Assembly: GCA_900315835.1 (NCBI GenBank)
Contig: ONAR01000015.1
Location: 1 to 53,684 of the forward strand
Direction of reading: 5' to 3'
Origin: an uncultured Prevotella sp.
GTDB lineage: Bacteria > Bacteroidota > Bacteroidia > Bacteroidales > Bacteroidaceae
DNA: 53,684 nt
Shown here: positions 46,231 through 53,684 of the stretch, in pieces
Layout of the letters: each line of letters starts with the position of its first letter
Position numbering within the stretch: the first letter of the stretch is position 1
Program-made: the position numbers and the translations under genes
Notes under the pieces: model-generated
Told to the model about the DNA's origin: nothing
The model's input: the letters and a program-made list of their open reading frames with translations, nothing else
Databases searched by the model: none

Positions 46231-49200
46231 ATGAAGCAAGCAAGAATAATGGCTTTGTTCGTGGCTTTCCTGTTTTCTGTAGTGACGATGGCCCAGAATA
46301 CGTTGTATTCGGGAACTGTTGTTGACGTCACAGGTGAGCCGGTGATTGGTGCCTCCGTCATGGAGAAAGGCACATCGCGTGGTGCGGTTACCGATATTGA
46401 CGGTAACTTCAACTTCAAGGGAAACGCAGGCGCGCGCCTCGTCATCTCCTACATTGGCTATGCGACGCAGGAAGTTGCAGGCGGTCAGAACCTGAAGATT
46501 ACGCTGAAGGAAGACCAGAAGAGCCTGAACGAGGTGGTGGTCGTGGGTTACGGTGTTCAGAAGAAGAGTGTCGTGACAGCGTCTATCGCCAAGGTCAATA
46601 CTGAGGACCTGGAGAAGGCTGCCCCGCTGCGTCTCGACAACGCCCTGAAGGGTCTGGCTTCCGGTGTCACGGTGACCTCGGCAAGTGGTCAGCCTGGTGC
46701 CGCCGCCCGCATCCGCATCCGTGGTGTGGGAACCATCAACAACTCCGACCCGTTGTATATCGTCGACGGTATGCCTATTGAGGGCGGCCTTGACATGATC
46801 AACCCCGCCGACATTGAGAGCATGGAGGTGCTGAAGGATGCTGCCTCGGGCGCCATCTACGGTGCGCGTGCTGCCAACGGTGTGGTGCTCGTCACCACCA
46901 AGAGCGGTAAGCTCGGTAAGGCCCGCGTCAACTACAACTTCTCTTATGGCTGGCAGAGCAAATGGAAGAAGCGCGACATTCTCAACGCTACGGAGTATGC
47001 CACGATGATGAATGAGGGACTGGTCAACGCCGGCCGTGCACCGCGTTACGCCGCCCCCTACAAGTATGGCACGGGCACCGACTGGCAGGACCTCGTGTTC
47101 AACGACAACGCTCCGGTGATGAACCACGACGTCAGCGTCAGTGGCGCCAGCGATGCCGTGAAGTACTACCTCTCGGCTGCTTACTACACGCAGGACGGTA
47201 TCATCGGCGGTAACTTCGGCCGGAGCAACTACGACCGTCTGACCCTCCGCTCGAACACTTCTTATACCATCTTCGACGCCTCGAAGGAGCGCAACTGGCT
47301 CAACAAGCTCACGGCTACGGTCAACGTGTCTTACGGCCGCACCCACAGCACCTCGATTGAGGCCAACTCCACCTACGGCAGCGTGCTGGGTTCAGCCCTC
47401 GCCCTGTCGCCCATCCTCACCCCGACGCTCAACGGCAAGGCCGCCCTGGAGCATATCCGCAACATGTCGGCCCAATACAGCCAGTATGTGCCGATGTACA
47501 CCGGCCGCACCGACGCCAACGGCGTGAAGGAAGTGTATACCCTTCCGGGCAGCGACTACAACGAGATGGGCAACCCGCTGGCCATCCTCTCGCTCCCCGG
47601 TGAGAAATGGCACAGCAGCAAACTGGTGGCCAACTTCAAGGGCGACCTGCAGATTTGGGACGGACTGGTGTATCACATTAACTACTCCGCCGACCAAAGC
47701 TGGTGGGGCAGCGACAGCTACACCCCGATTTATTACATCCGTCAGGGTTATTCTTCCGACAAGACTTCGGCTTCTTCGGCCAAATATGAGAGCACCGTGT
47801 GGCAGATTGAGAACACGGTGAGCTATGATAAGGTATTCGGTGACCACACGTTCAACGTAGTGCTCGGTCAGAGTGCCAAGAAATACAAGGGCAGCTACGT
47901 CAGCGGCAGCCGCGAGGACCTCATCAGCCTCGAGCGCCCCTACATCGACGCCGCTACCGGTCAGGCCAAGGATGGTAAGATGAGCGTCTCGGGTGCGCCT
48001 TACGATGAGAGCCGACTGGCCTCACTCTTCGGCCGTGTGTCTTACAACTACGCCGAGCGCTATATGGCGCAGTTCACTGTACGCCGTGACGGCAGCTCGC
48101 ACTTCGGTTCCAACAACCACTACGCTACCTTCCCCTCGTTTTCACTGGGCTGGAATGTCACCAATGAGCCTTATTTCAAAGCACCGAAATGGTTGACCAA
48201 CACCAAGGTGCGCTTCTCTTGGGGTAAGAACGGTAACGAGAACATCGGTAACTTCCTCTATACGGTGACTGCCGCTACCGGCAGCAACAACAACTACATC
48301 CTCGGCCGCAACGAGTCGTCGGCCACCGGTTCGAAGGCCAGTGGACTGCCCAACGCCAACCTGAAGTGGGAGGAGAGCGAGCAGACCGACCTCGGCCTCG
48401 ACCTCGGGTTCTTCCAGAATGCCCTCACCTTCACCGTTGACTACTATGTGAAGAAGACCAACGGCATGCTGCTGCAGATGCCTATTCCTTCCTACATCGG
48501 TGAGAACAAGCCTTGGGGCAACGTCGGTAAGATGAAGAACTCAGGTGTTGAGTTTGAGGCCAGCTACAAGTGGCGTATCGCCGATGCCAACTTCCGCGTG
48601 AGCGGCAACCTGAGCTATCTGAAGAACGAACTGATTGACTACGGTAACGAGACCGGCTACGCCAACTACGACAGCTACGGTACGCTGGGAACCATCACGC
48701 GTGCTGAGAACGGTCATCCCTTCCCCTTCTTCTATGGCTTCAAGACCGCCGGCATCTTCCAGACGGTGGATGAGGTCAACAGCTACGTCAACAGCAAGGG
48801 CGAACTGCTGCAGCCGCATGCACAGCCCGGCGACGTGAGAATGGTGGATGTCAACGGTAACGGCGTCATCGACGACAACGACCAGACCGACATCGGCAAG
48901 GGTATGCCTTCGTGGACCTATGGTCTCAACTTCACCTTCGACTGGAAGGGCTTCGACTTCTCTATGATGCTGCAGGGCGTATGGGGCAACAAAGTGTTCG
49001 ACGCCACCCGCCGCACCGACATCGAGAGCATCAACCTGCCCACCTACATGCTCGGCCGCTGGACCGGCCCCGGTACGAGCAACAAGTATCCCATCTTCCG
49101 CTTGGGCGACAGCAGCAACGACGGTCTCAACCTCCGTTCGTCTGACCTGTTCCTCTTCAAGGGCGACTATCTGCGTCTGAAGAACCTGCAGGTGGGTTAC

Positions 49201-49398
49201 ACGCTGCCGCAGGAGCTCACCCGCAAGATACGCATTGAGCGCCTCCGCGTGTTCTTCGCCGCAGAGAACCTGCTCACCTTCACCAAGTATCCCGGCCTCG
49301 ATCCTGAGATCTCCTCGGGCGGCACGTCGCTCGGCGTCGACTATGGTGTCTATCCGCAGGCCCGCACGCTGACCGTGGGTGTTAATCTTGGTTTCTAA
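46231..49398 (+). CDS. SusC-like TonB-dependent outer-membrane transporter
   Basis: The 1055-residue protein has a signal peptide (cleavage likely after Ala21), an N-terminal CarboxypepD_reg-like domain (about 25-105, DVTGEPVIGASVMEKGTSRG), the SusC-typical LNEVVVVGYGVQKKS stretch, a plug domain (about 115-220, RIRIRGVGTINNSDPLYIVD) and a 22-strand barrel ending in YPQARTLTVGVNLGF, with a terminal Phe. It imports oligosaccharides using TonB energy, in complex with the SusD-like lipoprotein encoded 26 bases downstream. A beta-glucan substrate is inferred from the GH genes. Confidence 0.96.
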   Translation: MKQARIMALFVAFLFSVVTMAQNTLYSGTVVDVTGEPVIGASVMEKGTSRGAVTDIDGNFNFKGNAGARLVISYIGYATQEVAGGQNLKITLKEDQKSLNEVVVVGYGVQKKSVVTASIAKVNTEDLEKAAPLRLDNALKGLASGVTVTSASGQPGAAARIRIRGVGTINNSDPLYIVDGMPIEGGLDMINPADIESMEVLKDAASGAIYGARAANGVVLVTTKSGKLGKARVNYNFSYGWQSKWKKRDILNATEYATMMNEGLVNAGRAPRYAAPYKYGTGTDWQDLVFNDNAPVMNHDVSVSGASDAVKYYLSAAYYTQDGIIGGNFGRSNYDRLTLRSNTSYTIFDASKERNWLNKLTATVNVSYGRTHSTSIEANSTYGSVLGSALALSPILTPTLNGKAALEHIRNMSAQYSQYVPMYTGRTDANGVKEVYTLPGSDYNEMGNPLAILSLPGEKWHSSKLVANFKGDLQIWDGLVYHINYSADQSWWGSDSYTPIYYIRQGYSSDKTSASSAKYESTVWQIENTVSYDKVFGDHTFNVVLGQSAKKYKGSYVSGSREDLISLERPYIDAATGQAKDGKMSVSGAPYDESRLASLFGRVSYNYAERYMAQFTVRRDGSSHFGSNNHYATFPSFSLGWNVTNEPYFKAPKWLTNTKVRFSWGKNGNENIGNFLYTVTAATGSNNNYILGRNESSATGSKASGLPNANLKWEESEQTDLGLDLGFFQNALTFTVDYYVKKTNGMLLQMPIPSYIGENKPWGNVGKMKNSGVEFEASYKWRIADANFRVSGNLSYLKNELIDYGNETGYANYDSYGTLGTITRAENGHPFPFFYGFKTAGIFQTVDEVNSYVNSKGELLQPHAQPGDVRMVDVNGNGVIDDNDQTDIGKGMPSWTYGLNFTFDWKGFDFSMMLQGVWGNKVFDATRRTDIESINLPTYMLGRWTGPGTSNKYPIFRLGDSSNDGLNLRSSDLFLFKGDYLRLKNLQVGYTLPQELTRKIRIERLRVFFAAENLLTFTKYPGLDPEISSGGTSLGVDYGVYPQARTLTVGVNLGF

Positions 49399-49424
49399 CT
49401 CTCTTAATCATAGCACATTAAACA

Positions 49425-50978
49425 ATGAAACACAATATATTATATATAGGCTTCCTGGGCGCAGCCATGATGCTGACCTCCTGCTCTGAGGACTTCCTTG
49501 AGGTGAAGTCGCACACCCAGGAATACGCCGACGAATACTACAAGGACGCCGACCATATCAGCCAGTCGCTGGTGGCAGCCTACAGTCCGCTGGAGTGGAA
49601 CGACTGGAATGGCGTGCAGTATTGCCCGCAGAATATCATGAGCGACATCATGGCCGACGACATCTGGCCCGGCGGCGCCAGCCGCACCGACAACCAGTTC
49701 TGGCACCTGATGGCCAACTATGAGGCCATCCCCACCAACACCATGACGGGCTTGTGGAGCAACATGTACAGCGGCGTGAAGCGCTGCAACGACCTGCTGC
49801 AGTATGCTGAGGCCAGCCGTGACAATCTCACCGACGAACAGTACAACAGCTGGACGGCGCAGGCCCGCGTGCTGAGGGCTTACTACTACAATCTGCTGTG
49901 GAAGTTCTATGGCAACATTCCTTACTACACCGTCAACCCGACGGGCGACTACCATGCACCGCAGCTGACCGCTGACTCGGTTTATGCCAATGTCATCACC
50001 GACCTCGAGGGCGCCATCAACCTCAACGCCCTGCCCATGTATTGGGATGAGGACAACCTCGGCCGCGTATCGCAGGCCATGGCCTACATGCTCTACGCCG
50101 AGATGGTGATGTATCAGAACGACCAGACGCGCTACAGCAAGGCACTGGCTTACATGAAGAATATCATCAACGACAGCCACTACGGTTTGGTCGATGACTA
50201 CGCCTCCATCTGGACATCGGACGGAGAATGGAGCAAGGAGTCTATCTTCGAGGTCAACTACACCGACGATAAGAGCTTCCGCGGCTGGGGTACCGGCGAC
50301 GCCATCATTGCCGGTGGTACCGTGCTGCCGCGTGTCATCTCGGTGCCCGGTGGCATCGCTGACCTCGGCGTCGACGACGGCTGGGGCTTCGCTCCTGTCC
50401 GCACATCGGCTTATAATATGTATGTCAGCAACGACACCCGCCGCGACGCCTCCATCCTCGACGTGCGTGCCTACAATGCCGCCAACCCTGACTTCAAGGC
50501 CCGCTACGAGAACACCGGCTTCTGGATTGCCAAGTATGCCGCCTATTCGAAGAACGTATCAAGGGCTACGGGCGACAAGCAGCTGAACTACAACAACAAC
50601 CTGCGCGTCTACCGTTACGCCGAGACGCTGCTCAACGCCGCCGAGCTGCTCGTCCGCACGGGTGGCAGCACGACCGAGGCTTCGCGGTATCTTAACGAGG
50701 TCCATCACAGAGCCGGACTCATCAACGACGTGGAGCCCACGCTCGACAACATCCTCAACGAGCGCCATCTTGAGTTCCTTGGCGAGGGCAAACGCTACTG
50801 GGATCTTATCCGTACGGGTAAGGCTGCTACGGTGCTGGTGCCTGCCGGTGAGACCGATGCTAATGGCAACGAGACTCAATACCGCACCAACACCTGGAGT
50901 GAGGCCCGTAAATACATTCCTATTCCTTATACGGAGATTGCGGCCGACCCGTCGCTCAAGCAGAATAGCAATTATTAA
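49425..50978 (+). CDS. SusD-like surface glycan-binding lipoprotein
   Basis: The 517-residue lipoprotein (LTSC, Cys20) has the SusD N-terminal pattern (CSEDFLEVKSHTQEYADEYY), the helical TPR-like core (YNSWTAQARVLRAYYYNLLW, KFYGNIPYYTVNP) and the C-terminal block TLDNILNERHLEFLGEGKRY with WDLIRTGK. It forms the lid on the SusC-like transporter and binds the glycan at the cell surface. Pairing and spacing with the SusC-like gene are standard. Confidence 0.96.
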   Translation: MKHNILYIGFLGAAMMLTSCSEDFLEVKSHTQEYADEYYKDADHISQSLVAAYSPLEWNDWNGVQYCPQNIMSDIMADDIWPGGASRTDNQFWHLMANYEAIPTNTMTGLWSNMYSGVKRCNDLLQYAEASRDNLTDEQYNSWTAQARVLRAYYYNLLWKFYGNIPYYTVNPTGDYHAPQLTADSVYANVITDLEGAINLNALPMYWDEDNLGRVSQAMAYMLYAEMVMYQNDQTRYSKALAYMKNIINDSHYGLVDDYASIWTSDGEWSKESIFEVNYTDDKSFRGWGTGDAIIAGGTVLPRVISVPGGIADLGVDDGWGFAPVRTSAYNMYVSNDTRRDASILDVRAYNAANPDFKARYENTGFWIAKYAAYSKNVSRATGDKQLNYNNNLRVYRYAETLLNAAELLVRTGGSTTEASRYLNEVHHRAGLINDVEPTLDNILNERHLEFLGEGKRYWDLIRTGKAATVLVPAGETDANGNETQYRTNTWSEARKYIPIPYTEIAADPSLKQNSNY

Positions 50979-51014
50979 TCAAGCAAGAAGCGTTCAAATT
51001 AAAAGATTACAGTC

Positions 51015-52403
51015 ATGAAGATTTTCAAATATATCGGCGTCTGCACGGCCGGGCTGCTGGCCTTGGCCTCATGCTCGCCCGAGGACTACAGCGGTCCTGA
51101 CCAGAACGGTATTCCGAGTGTTGCCGCTTATGCCGACAACTTCACCATCAATGTAGACCAGTCAACCAACACGGCCAACTTCGCCTTCAAGGCCGCCGAC
51201 GGCGTGACGCCGGTCTGGAAGATTGACGGAGCCTACAGCAGCACTTTCAGCTCAAGCAAGTTCTATCGCAAGGCCGGTGACTACAGCGCCATCTGCCGCG
51301 TGATGAACGCCAATGGCATCAGTGCCGACTCGGTCATCAAGACCTTCCACGTCAACAAGACCCAGATGAATGGCTTCGGTGGCTTCGTCGAGGACAGCGA
51401 ATACAACCTCTTCAAGGATGCCACCTACGGCACACCTACTTTCTGGTATGCACCGGGTTGGACTCAGATTGCTGACCCTGCCTACACGGCCAACAAGGGT
51501 TCCTACACCGTCACGCTGCCTAAGGCTACGACCGACCAGTGGCAGGCCCAGATGTTTATCCCGACCAACGTCTCGCTGCAGGGCGGCAAGCATTACGACT
51601 TCTCCTGCATCCTGACCTCAACGACCGACCATCCGCATGTGACGGTGAAGATTGGTTCGGTGAGCCAGCCCGACTTCGTGCTCTATTACAACAATGCCGT
51701 GAAATTGGAGGCCGGCGAGCCGCTGTGCGTGTACTTCTCCGATGTGGAGGCCCCCAATGACGTGGCCGGTGACCTGGAGCTCATCTTCGACTTCGGCGGC
51801 AATGCCGAGAATACCGACATCACGGCCGAGAGCTTTGTCATCAAGGACCATGACAACGACGACGGCACCGTGGTGCCGGCTCCCGACCAGGCCGCCTTCG
51901 TCTATGCCTCCGATGACAACCTCTGGTGGGCCGTCGACAAGGCCGGATCGGCCACCTTCGGCGGCTACTATGCTCCCGGCTGGTCGCAGATTGACAACGC
52001 CGTCATCACCCACGACGGCTCGTCCTACACCATCGCCCTGCCCTCGGCCACCTATGAGCGCTGGCAGGCACAGGCCTCGCTGACAGTACCCGACGGCATC
52101 GAAATCTCGGCCGACGAGGAGTATGACTTCTGTGCTGAGTTCTCGTCCAACAACGCGCTCGGCGGCGTGACCTGTAAGGTGCAGCAGCCCGGCAGCGACG
52201 ATGAGGCCAACGGCAACTTCCTTGAGTCAACCGACGGCAACAGCATCAGCGTGCCGGCCGGCGGCACCTACAAGTATCAGGTGGTGAAGAAAAAATTCTC
52301 AAAGTCGTTCACCGGCCTGAAGATTGTCTTCGACTTCGGCGGCAACCCGGCCAACACCACCGTGACCGTGAATAAGATTACCCTTCAGAAACATAAGGAA
52401 TAA
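51015..52403 (+). CDS. Surface glycan-binding lipoprotein with duplicated binding domain
   Basis: The 462-residue lipoprotein (ALASC, Cys20) has a PKD-like domain (about 40-120, AFKAADGVTPVWKIDGAYSS) and two related beta-sandwich domains at about 133-280 and 296-460. Both contain YAPGW(T/S)QI, W(Q)AQ and LxIVFDFGGN or LELIFDFGGN, so they arose by duplication. They resemble CBM4/CBM22-like modules. Position after SusD and before a GH16 gene is that of a surface glycan-binding protein. The stop overlaps the next ATG (TAATG). Confidence 0.88.
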   Translation: MKIFKYIGVCTAGLLALASCSPEDYSGPDQNGIPSVAAYADNFTINVDQSTNTANFAFKAADGVTPVWKIDGAYSSTFSSSKFYRKAGDYSAICRVMNANGISADSVIKTFHVNKTQMNGFGGFVEDSEYNLFKDATYGTPTFWYAPGWTQIADPAYTANKGSYTVTLPKATTDQWQAQMFIPTNVSLQGGKHYDFSCILTSTTDHPHVTVKIGSVSQPDFVLYYNNAVKLEAGEPLCVYFSDVEAPNDVAGDLELIFDFGGNAENTDITAESFVIKDHDNDDGTVVPAPDQAAFVYASDDNLWWAVDKAGSATFGGYYAPGWSQIDNAVITHDGSSYTIALPSATYERWQAQASLTVPDGIEISADEEYDFCAEFSSNNALGGVTCKVQQPGSDDEANGNFLESTDGNSISVPAGGTYKYQVVKKKFSKSFTGLKIVFDFGGNPANTTVTVNKITLQKHKE

Positions 52404-53263
52404 TGAGTAGAGCAGTATTACTGGTGGCATCTATCCTGATGCTCATCTCTTGCTCAAGCAAGTCGCTCGACGACATTCTGCCTCCCGTCCCCGATTCGGG
52501 GACGGAGAAGCCCGACACCACGTCGGATGCGTCGAACGACAGTATCAAGGCGCCCATCGCCGGCTACAAGCTCGTGTGGCATGATGAGTTCAACGAGTCG
52601 TCGCTCAGCTCATCCGACTGGTACTACGAGCGTTGGGATGCCGGCAGGGTCAACAACGAGCTGCAGCGCTACGTGAAGGATGACGAGGTGGCGACCTTGA
52701 AGAATGGTGTGCTCACCCTGCACCTCATCAAGGACAGCCAGGGCTACAAGAGTGCCCGACTCTATGCCCATAAGGGCAGCGGCTGGCGCTACGGCTACAT
52801 CGAGGCGCGCATGAGGCTGCCCAGGGGCAAGGGCACGTGGCCCGCCTTCTGGATGATGCCGGTCAACTTCAACAACGACTGGCCCGCCAGCGGTGAGATT
52901 GACATCATGGAGCATGTGGGCTTCGACCAGAACGTCATCCACAGCACCATCCATTGCACGAAGTATAACAATTCGAATACATCGATAGAGACCGCCACCA
53001 AGCGCGTCAGCGATGTGTCGGGTAAATACCATACCTACGGCATGGAGTGGACATCGGAGTACATGCGCTTCTATATCGACGGCGCCTCGTTCTTCACCTA
53101 TCGCAACGATGGCACCGGCAAGGATGCCTGGCCGTTCGACAGCTATTTCTATCCCATCCTCAACATCGCCTACGGCGGTGACTGGGGCGGACAGAGAGGC
53201 CTCGACGACAGTGCGCTGCCTGCAACGATGGATGTCGATTACATCCGCGTGTTCCAGAAGTAG
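52403..53263 (+). CDS. GH16 beta-glucanase lipoprotein
   Basis: The 286-residue lipoprotein (LISC, Cys17) has a GH16 domain from about residue 52 (YKLVWHDEFNESSLSSSDWY). The catalytic motif GEIDIMEH gives Glu165, Asp167 and Glu170, and substrate-cleft Trp residues lie in GTWPAFWMM. This is the laminarinase/mixed-linkage type. A lipid anchor and location after the surface glycan-binding gene suggest that it makes the first cuts at the cell surface. It overlaps the previous stop by one base and is the last gene of the operon. Confidence 0.93.
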   Translation: MSRAVLLVASILMLISCSSKSLDDILPPVPDSGTEKPDTTSDASNDSIKAPIAGYKLVWHDEFNESSLSSSDWYYERWDAGRVNNELQRYVKDDEVATLKNGVLTLHLIKDSQGYKSARLYAHKGSGWRYGYIEARMRLPRGKGTWPAFWMMPVNFNNDWPASGEIDIMEHVGFDQNVIHSTIHCTKYNNSNTSIETATKRVSDVSGKYHTYGMEWTSEYMRFYIDGASFFTYRNDGTGKDAWPFDSYFYPILNIAYGGDWGGQRGLDDSALPATMDVDYIRVFQK

Positions 53264-53278
53264 AGAGCCCCTCCCTAA

Positions 53279-53297
53279 CCCTCCCCAAAGGGGAGGG
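53279..53297 (+). terminator. Hairpin after the GH16 lipoprotein gene
   Basis: CCCTCCCC (53279-53286), AAA, GGGGAGGG (53290-53297): a perfect 8-bp stem 15 bases after the stop. It is nearly identical to the stem at 45661-45681. No T-run follows. Confidence 0.65.
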
Positions 53298-53684
53298 AAA
53301 AAGCAGCCCCTCGGTATTAGTGTAGTGGCCGGTCTTGTGCTGGCCACCATCCGACAACAATGCTTGCCAATGCAACCAATATCTGCGGAATCTGCGTGAA
53401 GCAGGTATAACATTAATCTGCGAGATCCGCGGAATCTGCGCGAAAATATCGTGTGTTATAGTTGGTGAAAATGTAGGAGCGGCGGCATTCCTGCCGCCGT
53501 ACTAGCCGTACTATAAAACTATTGTAGTTTACCAACCGCGGAGCGGTTGCGGTGAATAGCCCGGGGATGAGCGAAGCGATTCCCCGGGGTAGGGTTCACC
53601 GGTGGCATTATTGATATTACCGCGTAGCGGTTGCGGCAAGACGTCCGCACCACGGGAAATGTTGTTAGTCTATGGCATGTGGAT
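53298..53684. repeat. Repeat mosaic at the right end
   Basis: No gene is supported. 53321-53353 is a variant of the GTGGCCGAC hairpin unit seen at 12571 and 12661. 53378-53445 holds AATCTGCG-family units matching 43238-43279. 53473-53523 matches the minus strand of 11911-11952. ACCGCGGAGCGGTTGCGG (53535-53552) recurs with one change at 53619-53636. Between these, GGTGAA/TTCACC (53551-53556 with 53595-53600) encloses CCCGGGGA/TCCCCGGG (53560-53567 with 53581-53588), a strong two-part hairpin. Confidence 0.75.

Overview
The window is chromosomal DNA from a member of the Bacteroidales, most likely Prevotella or a close relative. The reasons are the ribosomal-protein order (rplJL-rpoBC, then a DUF3467 gene, then rpsL-rpsG-fusA-rpsJ running straight into the S10/spc/alpha genes without tuf or adk), TAnnTTTG-type -7 promoter boxes, a SusC/SusD pair, and secreted enzymes that end in the short YNLxGQRV...GIYIxNGKK-type tail common in Prevotella.

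Layout. 1-9107: the 3' end of rplJ, then rplL, rpoB and rpoC. 9254-13022: a small accessory island with a minus-strand AAA-ATPase/PD-(D/E)XK protein, an alanine-rich lipoprotein, a DUF3467 protein, a repeat-filled gap and a minus-strand glutaredoxin-like protein. 13345-32358: str, S10, spc and alpha gene clusters (rpsL to rplQ, including fusA, secY, map, infA and rpoA), with a 728-bp gap rich in repeats between rpsJ and rplC. 32687-43067: a run of secreted proteins for beta-1,3-glucan breakdown: a small module protein, a GH16 enzyme with three copies of the same module, a GH128 enzyme, a 757-residue secreted protein, a 56-residue peptide, a broken GH81-like gene joined to the tail of a GH3 gene, and an AT-richer lipoprotein gene. 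43939-53263: a membrane-bound TPR/HTH regulator, a SusC-like TonB-dependent transporter, a SusD-like lipoprotein, a surface glycan-binding lipoprotein and a GH16 lipoprotein. The last 420 bases are repeats.

How it fits together. The first 32 kb is core transcription and translation machinery. The right-hand part reads as a polysaccharide-utilisation locus for laminarin-like or mixed-linkage beta-glucan: GH16 and GH128 cut the polymer, the surface lipoproteins and SusD-like protein bind it, the SusC-like protein imports oligosaccharides, and the DUF6377-like membrane protein is the probable sensor-regulator. All substrate assignments are inferred from family.

The least explained parts are between genes. 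Several families of short repeats recur in the window: inverted octamer arrays placed between rpoB and rpoC and between rpsN and rpsH; a GGACTTC family with a constant head at three sites; a GTGGCCGAC hairpin family; an AATCTGCG family; and a five-unit 22-bp array. Other items worth a second look are an L7/L12 protein about 10 residues short near its C-terminus, a structured leader in front of rplC, the GH81/GH3 chimeric junction, and a repeated ~230-residue module that may be a new carbohydrate-binding family.
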